From positions 1 through 36,990 of the forward strand of contig CANQCF010000013.1 of NCBI GenBank assembly GCA_947589505.1: a DNA stretch of 36,990 bases. Direction: 5' to 3'. Positions 17,052 to 26,105 of this stretch are shown here, one piece after another. The notes under the pieces are model-generated. The model was given only the letters and a program-made list of their open reading frames with translations. It was not told the DNA's origin and did no database searches. The number at the start of each line of letters is the position of its first letter. Position 1 is the first letter of the stretch. This stretch comes from an uncultured Acetatifactor sp. (GTDB lineage Bacteria; Bacillota; Clostridia; Lachnospirales; Lachnospiraceae). Position numbers and translations under genes: made by a program.

Positions 17052-19646
17052 ATGAACGACGACATTTTTGACCAGACACCGGCGCAGGTGGATAAGATCC
17101 AGGAGGTGGATCTGAAAGACCGGATGGAGACTTTTTATATTGAGTACGCCATGAGTGTCATTGCGTCCCGGGCGCTTCCGGACGTGAGGGACGGTCTGAA
17201 ACCTGTGCAGAGGCGTGTGCTCTACTCCATGATCGAGCTGAACAACGGCCCCGATAAGCCCCACCGTAAGAGCGCGCGTATCGTCGGTGATACCATGGGT
17301 AAATATCACCCCCACGGCGACAGTTCAATTTACGGCGCCCTGGTAAATATGGCACAGGAATGGAATACCAGATATCCCCTGGTGGACGGTCACGGAAACT
17401 TTGGATCCATGGATGGCGACGGAGCTGCAGCAATGCGTTACACGGAGGCAAGACTTTCCAAGATCAGTATGGAGCTCCTTGCGGATATCAACAAAGATAC
17501 CGTGGATTTTTCTCCGAATTTTGACGATACGGAGAAAGAGCCTGTGGTGCTCCCCAGCCGTTATCCCAATCTTTTAGTCAATGGGACAACAGGTATCGCA
17601 GTCGGCATGGCCACCAATATTCCCCCTCACAATCTTCGGGAAGTGATAAACGCCGTTGTAAAGATCATCGACAATAGGATCCTGGAAGACAGGGAAACTA
17701 CTATAGACGAAGTCCTGCAGATCATCAAAGCGCCGGATTTTCCCACCGGCGGTTTGATCTTGGGAACCAGGGGATGTGAAGAGGCATACCGCACCGGGCG
17801 CGGCAAGATCCGGGTCCGGGCCGTCACCAATATCGAGACCCTTCCCAACGGAAAGAGCCAGATCATTGCGACGGAACTTCCCTATATGGTCAACAAGGCG
17901 AACCTGATCGTAAAGATCGCGGAGCTGGTAAAGCTGAAGAAGATCGACGGCATCACGGATATCCGGGACGAATCCAACCGCGAGGGCGTGAGGGTTGTCA
18001 TTGAGCTGAGAAGAGATGTAAACGCGAATGTAATTTTGAATCAGCTCTTTAAGCACACGCAGCTTCAGGATACCTTCGGTGTGATCATGCTGGCCTTGGT
18101 GAACAACGAACCGAAGGTGATGAACCTTCTGGATATGCTGACCTATTATCTGAAGCATCAGGAGGACGTAGTCACCCGCCGGACAAAATATGATTTGAAC
18201 AAGGCGGAAGAAAGGGATCACATTGTACAGGGTCTCTTGAAAGCCTTGGATTATATTGATGAAGTGATCTCCATTATCCGCAGCAGCGAGAGAGCTCAGG
18301 AGGCGGAGGAGCGCCTGATGGAGCGCTTTGATTTAACGGAGATCCAGGCTCATTCCATCACGGAAATGAGGCTCAGAGCTCTGACAGGTTTGGAGAGGGC
18401 CCGCCTGGAGGATGAGCACAGCGAACTTCAGTCTCGCATCACAGAATATAAGGCGATTCTCTCCGATGAAAAAGCACTTCTGAAAGTAATTAAAGAAGAA
18501 ATCCAGATCATCGCCGTAAAGTACGGGGACGACAGGAGAAGCAAGATCGGTTACGACGCCTTTGATATCTCCATGGAGGATATGATCCCTCACGAGAATA
18601 CTGTGATCGCCATGACCCAGCTGGGATATATCAAGCGTATGACGGTGGATAACTTTAAGTCTCAGAACCGCGGCGGCAAGGGCATCAAGGGAATGCAGAC
18701 CATCGAGGACGATTATATCGAAGACCTTTTGATGACTACAAGCCACCATTACCTGAATTTCTTTACGAACCTCGGAAGGGTGTACCGGTTAAAGGCTTAT
18801 GAAATTCCGGAGGCCGGAAGAACCGCCAGAGGCACGGCGATCATCAATCTGCTCCAGCTCTCAGCCGGAGAGAAGATCACCGCCATGATCCCTATTAAGG
18901 AATACGACGAGGAGAGAAATCTCTTTATGGTGACGAAGAAGGGAATCGTAAAGAAGACTTCCCTTGTGGAGTACGCCAATATCCGGAAGAACGGCCTCGC
19001 CGCCATCAACCTCCGGGACGACGACGAACTCATAGAAGTAAAGACTACCAGGAATACAGACGAGATCTTTCTGGTGACAAAACAGGGCATGTGTATTCGG
19101 TTTAAGGAAACGGATGTGAGATCTACCGGCCGGACGTCTATGGGTGTGATCGGCATGACGCTGGAAGATCAGGACGAAATTATCGGTATGCAGCTTATGA
19201 GCCAGGGAGATTCTCTGTTGATCGTATCGGAGCACGGCCTTGGAAAGCGCACTTACTTAGATGAGTTCCATGTCCAGAAGCGCGGCGGCAAGGGCGTGAA
19301 GTGTTATAAGATCACCGAAAAGACCGGCGACGTGGTAGGCGTAAAGGCAGTCACGGACGACAATGAGATCATGATGATCACTACGGAGGGAATCATTATC
19401 CAGCTGAGGATGCAGGATATCTCTACTCTCGGACGCATTACCTCCGGCGTAAAGATGATGAATCTGGACGAAGGCGTAAAGATCGCCAGGATCGCAAAGG
19501 TCAGGGAGAAGATCTCCGACGGAAACCAGGAATTTGACAATGTAGAGGACGCGGAGGCAAGCCTCGACACGGAATTTGCGGAGTCCTATGAGGATGACGA
19601 GGAAGAAGAGGTAACACTTCCGAAAGAGGAAGACGCGGACGAATAA
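17052..19646 (+). CDS. gyrA: DNA gyrase subunit A
   Basis: GyrA is the DNA breakage-reunion subunit. The 864 residues show the winged-helix region with [40 protein letters not shown] and the active-site Tyr130 in [15 protein letters not shown]; the C-terminal pinwheel has repeated GIKGMQ-like blades and the basic motif QKRGGKG (the GyrA box). The tail is strongly acidic. Aligned with E. coli, Ser91 matches Ser83, but Gly95 (17334-17336) takes the place of Asp87, a site where changes lower quinolone binding. AGAGGA precedes the start, and it follows gyrB by 64 bases in the same operon. Confidence 0.97.
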   Translation: MNDDIFDQTPAQVDKIQEVDLKDRMETFYIEYAMSVIASRALPDVRDGLKPVQRRVLYSMIELNNGPDKPHRKSARIVGDTMGKYHPHGDSSIYGALVNMAQEWNTRYPLVDGHGNFGSMDGDGAAAMRYTEARLSKISMELLADINKDTVDFSPNFDDTEKEPVVLPSRYPNLLVNGTTGIAVGMATNIPPHNLREVINAVVKIIDNRILEDRETTIDEVLQIIKAPDFPTGGLILGTRGCEEAYRTGRGKIRVRAVTNIETLPNGKSQIIATELPYMVNKANLIVKIAELVKLKKIDGITDIRDESNREGVRVVIELRRDVNANVILNQLFKHTQLQDTFGVIMLALVNNEPKVMNLLDMLTYYLKHQEDVVTRRTKYDLNKAEERDHIVQGLLKALDYIDEVISIIRSSERAQEAEERLMERFDLTEIQAHSITEMRLRALTGLERARLEDEHSELQSRITEYKAILSDEKALLKVIKEEIQIIAVKYGDDRRSKIGYDAFDISMEDMIPHENTVIAMTQLGYIKRMTVDNFKSQNRGGKGIKGMQTIEDDYIEDLLMTTSHHYLNFFTNLGRVYRLKAYEIPEAGRTARGTAIINLLQLSAGEKITAMIPIKEYDEERNLFMVTKKGIVKKTSLVEYANIRKNGLAAINLRDDDELIEVKTTRNTDEIFLVTKQGMCIRFKETDVRSTGRTSMGVIGMTLEDQDEIIGMQLMSQGDSLLIVSEHGLGKRTYLDEFHVQKRGGKGVKCYKITEKTGDVVGVKAVTDDNEIMMITTEGIIIQLRMQDISTLGRITSGVKMMNLDEGVKIARIAKVREKISDGNQEFDNVEDAEASLDTEFAESYEDDEEEEVTLPKEEDADE

Positions 19647-19660
19647 ACAGATTCAAAAGG

Positions 19661-19704
19661 ACTGAACAGGAAGGAGTGGGATGCCCCGCTCTTTCTTGTT
19701 CAGT
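19661..19704 (+). terminator. Hairpin terminator after gyrA
   Basis: ACTGAACAGGAAGGAGTGGG pairs almost fully with CCCCGCTCTTTCTTGTTCAGT around a short loop, giving a stem of about 20 pairs 15 bases after the gyrA stop. The following T run is short, so termination may be imperfect. The rest of the 19647-19840 gap shows nothing else I can name. Confidence 0.7.
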
Positions 19705-19840
19705 TTGCGCCATTTTCAAAGATTTGTCGCACGTTTCCCATTGCTTCATGCCTGTGTTTCCTATTGCTGTGCGCCTGACTTTGAAAATAGAGCGGCGGAA
19801 CTGGTGCTGTAACTAAAATTTATGATATGAGGAGAAAGAA

Positions 19841-21031
19841 ATGGAAGCGTATTATGTGTTTCGGGATCTGGCAATCATTGTGATATTTGCAAAGATTTTT
19901 GGCATCCTGGCGAGAAAATGCAAGGCGCCGCAGGTTGTAGGAGAAATCATTGCGGGACTGCTGATCGGTCCCAGCGTGTTGGGTCTGGTGCAGCAGACAG
20001 ACTTTTTGACGCAGATGGCGGAGATCGGTGTGGTTCTTTTGATGTTTTCTGCGGGCTTGGAGACAAACCTGAAGGATCTCTTAAAGACGGGTCCCGTCGC
20101 GTTTCTCATCGCCTGCTCGGGCGTCTTTATCCCCCTGCTGGGCGGAACGCTGTTATATATGGCTTTTTACGGAACCGCTCCCTGGGGGTCGGAGAACTTT
20201 TATAAGGCGGTGTTCGTAGGCGTGATCATGACCGCCACCAGCGTGAGTATTACTGTACAATCCTTGAAGGAGCTTGGAAAGTTAAAGAGTAAGGTGGGAA
20301 CCACGATCCTGAGCGCCGCTATCATCGACGACGTGATCGGCATTATCGTCCTGACCTTTGTGATCGGATTTAAGAATCCGGATTCCAATCCCGCCAGCGT
20401 TGTCGTTTCCACTCTGCTGTTTTTCCTGGCGGCGATCCTGGTGGGAGTGATCCTCTACTATATCTTTAAGAAGCTGGACGCAAGATATCCCCACACCAGG
20501 AGGATCCCGATCCTCAGCCTGGCACTCTGTTTTGCCTTTGCCTATATCGCGGAGAAGTGGTTCGGCATCGCGGATATCACCGGAGCATATGTGGCCGGGA
20601 TCGTCCTCTGCTCCATCCATGACTCGCAATACATCGACGAAAAGATCGACATTAATTCCTACATGCTGTTCGGCCCCATCTTTTTTGCCAGTATCGGCTT
20701 AAAGACCAATATTGACAATATCGACTCGGGGATCATTCTCTTTACTGTGGGATTTGTCTTTGTCGCACTGATCACAAAGATCATCGGTTGCGGTCTGATG
20801 GCCAAGATCTGCAGATTTCGGTTTCAGGATTCCCTGAAGATCGGCGTGGGAATGATGACAAGGGGAGAAGTGGCACTGATCGTCTCCCAGAAGGGTCTTT
20901 CCGTAGGACTTCTGACACCGGTGTACTTTACCTCCGTGATCCTTTTGATCATTGTGTCCAGTATTTCCACACCGATCCTGCTGAAGATCCTGTACGCCAA
21001 AGACACTTCTGAGGAAGCGGTTTCCGGTTAA
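19841..21031 (+). CDS. CPA2-family cation/proton antiporter (KefB/NapA type)
   Basis: This 396-residue protein has about a dozen hydrophobic segments and the conserved features of monovalent cation:proton antiporter-2 proteins: PQVVGEIIAGLLIGPSVLG near the N-terminus, LLMFSAGLETNLKDL, the unwound-helix region SAAIIDDVIGIIVLTFVIGF with the paired Asp residues of electrogenic members, FGPIFFASIGLKTNI, and the late MMTRGEVALIVSQKGLSVGL. It would exchange Na+ or K+ for H+ across the membrane. No cytoplasmic TrkA-N regulatory domain follows, unlike KefB/KefC. AGGAG lies before the start. Its stop overlaps the end of a small convergent gene. The exact ion cannot be read from the sequence. Confidence 0.9.
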   Translation: MEAYYVFRDLAIIVIFAKIFGILARKCKAPQVVGEIIAGLLIGPSVLGLVQQTDFLTQMAEIGVVLLMFSAGLETNLKDLLKTGPVAFLIACSGVFIPLLGGTLLYMAFYGTAPWGSENFYKAVFVGVIMTATSVSITVQSLKELGKLKSKVGTTILSAAIIDDVIGIIVLTFVIGFKNPDSNPASVVVSTLLFFLAAILVGVILYYIFKKLDARYPHTRRIPILSLALCFAFAYIAEKWFGIADITGAYVAGIVLCSIHDSQYIDEKIDINSYMLFGPIFFASIGLKTNIDNIDSGIILFTVGFVFVALITKIIGCGLMAKICRFRFQDSLKIGVGMMTRGEVALIVSQKGLSVGLLTPVYFTSVILLIIVSSISTPILLKILYAKDTSEEAVSG

Positions 21032-21186
21032 GAGGGTTCTTCCTGGCTCTGCTCTGTGGAAAACGGGTTTCCGTAGTCCATGACTTCTCCGTTATTTCCA
21101 AACCAGGATACGAAGGCATATATAATGATCAGGGTTATCACCAGGAGTATGATATCCTTTGTATCAAATTGATTTTTTTTGTTCAT
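21028..21186 (-). CDS. Small single-pass membrane protein in the kinase operon
   Basis: On the minus strand an ATG at 21186, 15 bases after the kinase stop, opens a 52-codon frame ending in TAA at 21028. GGTGAG lies just before the start. The protein begins MNKKNQFDTKD, then has one hydrophobic stretch (IILLVITLIIIYAFVSWFG) and a short acidic, Pro/Ser/Gln-containing tail, so it should be a single-pass protein with an N-terminal cytoplasmic end. I recognise no family. Its stop and that of the convergent antiporter share TTAA. The tight spacing suggests cotranscription with the regulator and kinase; it could modulate the kinase, but that is inference. Confidence 0.72.
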   Translation of the reverse strand: MNKKNQFDTKDIILLVITLIIIYAFVSWFGNNGEVMDYGNPFSTEQSQEEPS

Positions 21187-21201
21187 GATCTCACCAGCTT
21201 T

Positions 21202-22632
21202 TTAATAATCTTTCTCGTTCTTCTTTTTGGATATGGGCAGGGAGAATACAAATTCGCTTCCTGCCCCTTCCGTACTGATCACATTGATATTCTCGCCGTG
21301 GGCGTTGATGATCTCCTTTACAATGGAAAGTCCCAGTCCGGTGCCTTTTTTGTCCTTGCCCCGGGAGTAGTCTGATTTATAGAACCGGTCCCAGATCAGC
21401 TTCAGATCGTCCTTTGGAATGCCGATCCCATGATCCGCCACGGAGAGAAAGATCTTATTTTTCTTTTCGGAAGTCTCGATCTTAATGATGGAATTGTGAT
21501 GGCTGAATTTTATGGCGTTGTCCAGAAGATTATAGAGAACCTGCTGAATCTTCTCCATATCCGCGTTTACATACATGACTTCCTCCGTCAGCACGACTTC
21601 GATGGCGATATTCTTGCTGCGGCAGACTCCCTCAAAGGAAGCGGCGGTATTGCGGATCACCTGATTGATGTCGAAATCCGTCTTGTCCAGAAGGATCCCC
21701 TTTGTGTTGAGATTGTTTAAGGTCAACAGGCTGTTCGTCAGTTTTGTCAATCTCTCCGTCTCGTTTAAGACAATTGTAAGGTACTTTTCATACATTTCCG
21801 GCGGAATCGTCCCGTCCAGCATGGCTTTCAGATATCCCTGGATGGAAGTCAGAGGGGAGCGGAAATCGTGGGATACATTCGCTACAAATTTCTTCTGGTC
21901 ATCCTCGGACCGGGCAATTTCGCTTGCCATATAGTTCAGGCAGGCGGCCAGATAGCCGATTTCGTCATCGCTCTCCACCTGAAATTCATAGTGCATATTT
22001 CCTGAGGCGTACTGCTCCGTTGCGTAAGTGATCTTTTTTAAGGGGATATATACCATCTCCGTAAAGAAGATCAGAATGATCATGGAGAGAAGGAACAGGA
22101 TCAGGAAGGTCATCATAAAAATGCCGTTGAGATTGTTTGCGGAATCGTCAATGGAGCTCATGGCGTAATGAATAGTGACGTAGCCCTTGACCTTATAATC
22201 GGAAGTAATGGGCACGATCACATTCAGATTCTGTTTGTCAAAGGTATCAAAAAACCGGTCAACGATATAATAGGAATTTCCGGTAACGGTGGGATCAAAG
22301 TTTTCGATCATGTCCACTTCTTCCAGATTCAGAGGCTTGGAGCTGTCCAGGACCACGCGGCCGGAGGGGTTGATGATCCGAATGGAAGAATTCATATAAA
22401 CGGCCAGGGAATCCAGCTGACCTTTCACCGTTTCCAGGCTGACTTCATTGTTGTAGAGCTCGCTGGCATATGAATTGGAGATCAGTATTGCTTCGTAATA
22501 CAGTCTCTCCGCATTTTCCCGGATCAGATGGTCCCTGGTCATGCTTGGGGCGAAAGTGGAGATCACGATAAATCCAAATACGCCGAAGATAAAATAGGCC
22601 AGCAGAAATTTCAGGTACAGAGTCTTTTTCAT
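21202..22632 (-). CDS. Membrane sensor histidine kinase (HAMP, HisKA, HATPase)
   Basis: This 476-residue kinase has two membrane segments, about 8-27 and 171-191, flanking an extracytoplasmic sensor domain of about 140 residues that looks like a PAS-type (dCACHE-like) domain from its predicted mix of helix and strand. A HAMP linker (YIPLKKITYATEQYASGNMH) follows, then the phosphoacceptor motif FVANVSHDFRSPLTSIQGYL with His255, the N box QQVLYNLLDNAIKFSHHN, and DHGIGIPKDDL and GTGLGLSIVKEIINAHG. It would sense an external or envelope signal and phosphorylate the regulator encoded 26 bases upstream. The signal is unknown. The layout resembles WalK- or ResE-type kinases. Confidence 0.93.
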   Translation of the reverse strand: MKKTLYLKFLLAYFIFGVFGFIVISTFAPSMTRDHLIRENAERLYYEAILISNSYASELYNNEVSLETVKGQLDSLAVYMNSSIRIINPSGRVVLDSSKPLNLEEVDMIENFDPTVTGNSYYIVDRFFDTFDKQNLNVIVPITSDYKVKGYVTIHYAMSSIDDSANNLNGIFMMTFLILFLLSMIILIFFTEMVYIPLKKITYATEQYASGNMHYEFQVESDDEIGYLAACLNYMASEIARSEDDQKKFVANVSHDFRSPLTSIQGYLKAMLDGTIPPEMYEKYLTIVLNETERLTKLTNSLLTLNNLNTKGILLDKTDFDINQVIRNTAASFEGVCRSKNIAIEVVLTEEVMYVNADMEKIQQVLYNLLDNAIKFSHHNSIIKIETSEKKNKIFLSVADHGIGIPKDDLKLIWDRFYKSDYSRGKDKKGTGLGLSIVKEIINAHGENINVISTEGAGSEFVFSLPISKKKNEKDY

Positions 22633-22658
22633 AGTTCGTCGATGTTTCCTTATCTCAG

Positions 22659-23372
22659 TTACCGCTTCACTTCAAATTTATATCCCACGCTGTGCACGGT
22701 GGTCAGCTTCCAGGACTCGTGATCCTTGATCTTTTCCCGGAGCCGCTTAATATGTACGTCAACCGTGCGGGAATCCCCGATATATTCATATCCCCAGATC
22801 TGATCCAGGAGCTGTTCCCGGGTAAATACCCGGTTCGGGGAAGAGGCGAGGCAGTATAAAAGCTCCAGTTCCTTGGGGGGCATATCGACGGAGCGGCCCT
22901 TATAGAGAACAGAGTAATTGGTGAGATTTACAATGAGATCCGGGTATTCCACTTTCTTTTCCACATAGGAGTCCCGGTTTTTCTCCTGCTTTGGCTCCGC
23001 TGTCTTATAGCGCCTTAGAACTGCTTTCACCCGGGCGACAAGCTCCTTCGAGTCGAAAGGTTTTTCGATATAATCATCCGCTCCCAGCTCCAGGCCGAGA
23101 ACCTTGTCAAAGACTTCACCCTTCGCAGAGAGCATGATGATAGGGATCTCGTGCTTTGCGCGGACCTCCCGGCAGACCTGATAACCGTCCATGCCCGGCA
23201 GCATCAGATCCAGAAGGATTAGCTGGGGAGGGTCCTGGTCCACAATGGGAAAGACGGATTCCCCGTCATTGACAATGACGGTCTCAAAACATTCTTTTGT
23301 CAGATACAGGGAGATCAGCTCTGCAATATTGTTGTCATCATCTACGATCAATATTTTCTGTTTTACTGCCAT
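22659..23372 (-). CDS. OmpR/PhoB-family response regulator
   Basis: The receiver domain begins KILIVDDDNNIAELISLYLT, with phosphoacceptor Asp55 (by the start chosen here) in LILLDLMLPGMDGYQVC and the conserved Lys in DDYIEKPFDSKELVARVKA. A winged-helix DNA-binding domain follows: ELLYCLASSPNRVFTREQLL, then YIGDSRTVDVHIKRLREKI and VHSVGYKFE at the end. The frame is open to 23384, but the ATG at 23372 has GGAGG five bases upstream. It is cotranscribed with the downstream kinase. Target genes cannot be told, although the adjacent antiporter and small membrane gene are natural candidates. Confidence 0.94.
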   Translation of the reverse strand: MAVKQKILIVDDDNNIAELISLYLTKECFETVIVNDGESVFPIVDQDPPQLILLDLMLPGMDGYQVCREVRAKHEIPIIMLSAKGEVFDKVLGLELGADDYIEKPFDSKELVARVKAVLRRYKTAEPKQEKNRDSYVEKKVEYPDLIVNLTNYSVLYKGRSVDMPPKELELLYCLASSPNRVFTREQLLDQIWGYEYIGDSRTVDVHIKRLREKIKDHESWKLTTVHSVGYKFEVKR

Positions 23373-23484
23373 ATTCGCCTCCATTTAACGCTCTTTTTGC
23401 CTCGCGGCGTTCCCTGACAATAACCATTCCCGGCGGTCTTTCGCAGTCCCGCGGAAAAAACAGGGATTTCAGCCTGATGTGGCA

Positions 23485-25875
23485 TCACTGAAATGTCACA
23501 ATCGTTACGCCGGCATCGCCCTCTCCAAATTCTCCAAGGCGGAATTCCTTCACATATTTCAGATGCTTTAAATGTGCGTGGATCCCACTGCGCAGGGCGC
23601 CGGTGCCCTTTCCGTGTACGATCCTCACGCTGGGGAGATGAGCCAGGTAAGCGTCGTCCAGGTATTTATCCAGTTCCGCCACAGCTTCGTCCACCGTTTT
23701 TCCAAGGAGGTTGATCTCCGGGGAGACGGACAGGGATTTAGACATCTTAATTTTGCCGAGGCCGCTGGTTTTCTTAGTAGCCGGGGCGGATGTTTCCTCT
23801 CCCTTGGCCAGGACGAGATCCTTCACATTTGTCTGGATCCGCATCGCCCCGCACTGCACGAAGAGATTTCCGCGGGAGTCGGGGAGGGAGCTCACGGTTC
23901 CCTTCAGGCTCATGGAAAGGATCTTTACGCCATCCCCTTTTTTCAGCTTTGCGGGATCCAGAACCTCAGGCGCCTTGTTCTCGGTCTTCCGGGCATCGTT
24001 TCCCAGAGCCAGCTTGCTGTTCTTATCGCTGATCCTGTCCCGGATCTTCTGGCGCTTCTGCTCCAGGGTCTTCATATCCGCATTCAGGCTTGCTCTGTTA
24101 AAATCCCGGATCGTCTCGTCCGCCACGTCCTTTGCCTCCTGCAGGATCTCCCGGGCCTTTTCGTTGGCCTCCCGCAGAATCTTGTCTTTCGCGCGGTCGA
24201 TCTTATCGTTCTTCTGCTGCAGCTGTTCCTCCAAAAGGCGGATGTTTTCCTTCTTTTTCGCGATCTCCTGGCGCTCTTTTTCGATGGAGACCCGCTTCAT
24301 CTCCAGGTCGGCGATCACATCCTCAAAGCTGGCTTCCTCCTTGCTGATCTGCTCCTTTGCCTCCTCAATGATATCGTCCGGCAGCCCCAGCTTGGAAGAG
24401 ATCGCGAAGGCGTTGCTCTTTCCGGGAATACCGATCAGCAGGCGGTAAGTGGGCTGCAGGGTCTCCACATTAAACTCGCAGCAGGCGTTCTGAACCTGAT
24501 CCGTAGTGAGGGCGTAGATCTTCAGCTCACTGTAATGCGTGGTCGCCATGGTGCGGATCCCTTTGTCGTGCAGATAATTCAGGATGGAGATCGCCAGGGC
24601 CGCACCCTCCGTGGGATCTGTCCCGGCACCCAGCTCGTCAAAGAGACACAGGGAATGTTCATCCGCATGCTTTAAGATGTGGACAATACTGGTCATGTGG
24701 GACGAAAAGGTGGATAAACTCTGTTCAATGCTCTGCTCGTCCCCGATATCCGCGAAGACCTCCTGGAATACGGAGAGCTCCGAGCGGTCCAGGGCGGGAA
24801 TATGCAGGCCCGCCTGACCCATCAGGGTAAAGAGTCCGACGGTTTTCAGTGATACAGTCTTACCGCCGGTGTTGGGCCCGGTGATGATCAGCAGGTCGAA
24901 ATCGCTTCCCAGGTGAATGTCGATGGGCACTACTTTCTTTTTGTCCAGAAGCGGGTGGCGCCCCTTGCGGATATTGATGATATGTTTTCTGTTAAACTGG
25001 GGTTCCGTCGCGTTTTGGTCCAGGGCCAGCTTAGCCTTTGCGAAGGCAAAGTCCAGGCAGGTCATGGCCTTCTGGTTCTCGGACAATTCCTCCGTATGAC
25101 CCGCGCAGAGGGCGCTTAACTCCTGAAGGATGCGCTCGATCTCCTCCTTTTCCTGCAGAGCCAGTTCTTTTAACTGATTGTTCAGGCTGACGATGGCCGC
25201 CGGTTCGATAAAAAAGGTGGAACCGCTGGCGGACTGATCGTGAACCATGCCGTTCACCTGGCCCTTGTACTCGGATTTTACAGGAATACAGTAGCGGTTG
25301 TCACGCATGGTGATAACAGCGTCCTGCAGATAAGTGCGGTAGGGGCCGGTCAGCATGGAATTTAACTGGTTGTGGATCTTCTCTCCGGTGTTCTGGATAT
25401 TCCTGCGGATACTCTTTAACTTCGGGCTGGCGTCGTCCGCAAACTCGTCCTCCCCCAGGATACAGCGATTGATCTCGTTGGAAACCTGGGTCAGAGGAGA
25501 AAGCATATTAAAATAAGGATCCAGACAGTCCTCCGGAGCGTCCTCCCGGTCCCTCCTGCCGTAAGTCTTTATCCGGTTCACATTGTCTAAAAAACCCGCG
25601 ATCTTCAAGAGCTCCGAGGAAGACAGGGAACTTCCGATCTCCAGGGATTTTATGGAAAAGCCCAGGTCCCGGTTGCTGCCGAAGGAAGTGCTTCCGGACT
25701 GAAAGATACGGGACAGGGCGTCCTTGGTCTCGGCCTGGTCCTGACGGATCTTCTGGATATCCGTGGAAGGAACCAGCTCCCGGCAGAGCTTTTTTCCGGG
25801 CTCGGAGTCCGCTTTTTCGGTGAGAAGAAGCAGGATCTTATCAAATTCCAGGGTCTTTAATACTTTTTGGTTCAT
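23485..25875 (-). CDS. mutS2: Endonuclease MutS2
   Basis: MutS2 is a MutS paralogue that suppresses homologous recombination and, in B. subtilis, also acts in ribosome rescue by splitting collided ribosomes. The 796 residues contain the core domain, the MutS-type ATPase with Walker A TGPNTGGKT (333-340), Walker B LCLFDELGAGTDPTEGAALA and ATTHYSELKIYAL, a long charged coiled coil (about 510-620), a KOW-like region (KKGDGVKILSMSLKGTV), and a C-terminal Smr nuclease domain with INLLGKTVDEAVAELDKYLD and VRIVHGKGTGALRSGI. Length is normal. It is transcribed against the direction of fork movement. A long plus-strand frame opposite it is a shadow. Confidence 0.96.
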   Translation of the reverse strand: MNQKVLKTLEFDKILLLLTEKADSEPGKKLCRELVPSTDIQKIRQDQAETKDALSRIFQSGSTSFGSNRDLGFSIKSLEIGSSLSSSELLKIAGFLDNVNRIKTYGRRDREDAPEDCLDPYFNMLSPLTQVSNEINRCILGEDEFADDASPKLKSIRRNIQNTGEKIHNQLNSMLTGPYRTYLQDAVITMRDNRYCIPVKSEYKGQVNGMVHDQSASGSTFFIEPAAIVSLNNQLKELALQEKEEIERILQELSALCAGHTEELSENQKAMTCLDFAFAKAKLALDQNATEPQFNRKHIINIRKGRHPLLDKKKVVPIDIHLGSDFDLLIITGPNTGGKTVSLKTVGLFTLMGQAGLHIPALDRSELSVFQEVFADIGDEQSIEQSLSTFSSHMTSIVHILKHADEHSLCLFDELGAGTDPTEGAALAISILNYLHDKGIRTMATTHYSELKIYALTTDQVQNACCEFNVETLQPTYRLLIGIPGKSNAFAISSKLGLPDDIIEEAKEQISKEEASFEDVIADLEMKRVSIEKERQEIAKKKENIRLLEEQLQQKNDKIDRAKDKILREANEKAREILQEAKDVADETIRDFNRASLNADMKTLEQKRQKIRDRISDKNSKLALGNDARKTENKAPEVLDPAKLKKGDGVKILSMSLKGTVSSLPDSRGNLFVQCGAMRIQTNVKDLVLAKGEETSAPATKKTSGLGKIKMSKSLSVSPEINLLGKTVDEAVAELDKYLDDAYLAHLPSVRIVHGKGTGALRSGIHAHLKHLKYVKEFRLGEFGEGDAGVTIVTFQ

Positions 25876-25885
25876 AATTCCTCCC

Positions 25886-25947
25886 GCCTTTTAAAAAAGG
25901 CTTCTATCTCAACCTATATCATACCATAACAGGCGGAAAGAATGCAA
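25886..25947 (-). promoter_or_regulatory. mutS2 promoter and leader hairpin
   Basis: On the minus strand TTGCAT (25942-25947) and TATGAT (25918-25923) are 18 bases apart, and TGG before the -10 makes an extended -10 element. Just before the mutS2 ribosome-binding site, GCCTTTT and AAAAGGC (25886-25901) form a 7-pair inverted repeat that could mask or limit translation. Confidence 0.5.
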
Positions 25948-26015
25948 CTGGCATAACAGTATGGAATCGGTATAAAAATGTCTTTCTGCGGATGATGTCA
26001 ATCGTGATATATAAC

Positions 26016-26044
26016 TTTACTTTTTGCTGTTCTTTCGATATACT
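26016..26044 (+). promoter_or_regulatory. Candidate promoter for the HtrA-like gene
   Basis: TTTACT (26016-26021) and TATACT (26039-26044) are 17 bases apart and lie about 60 bases before the start at 26106. The -35 is weak. The region is divergent from the mutS2 promoter. Confidence 0.45.
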
Positions 26045-26105
26045 AACTATATGGGCGGCAGGAAACTGCCCGGAAGACTCTGCGGACTTGGAAGGGAGTG
26101 AGTGA

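Noticed and set aside
23572..24675. A 367-codon plus-strand open frame opposite mutS2
   Set aside because: The minus strand encodes a clear full-length MutS2; the plus-strand translation has no recognisable domain and is a shadow of its codon usage.
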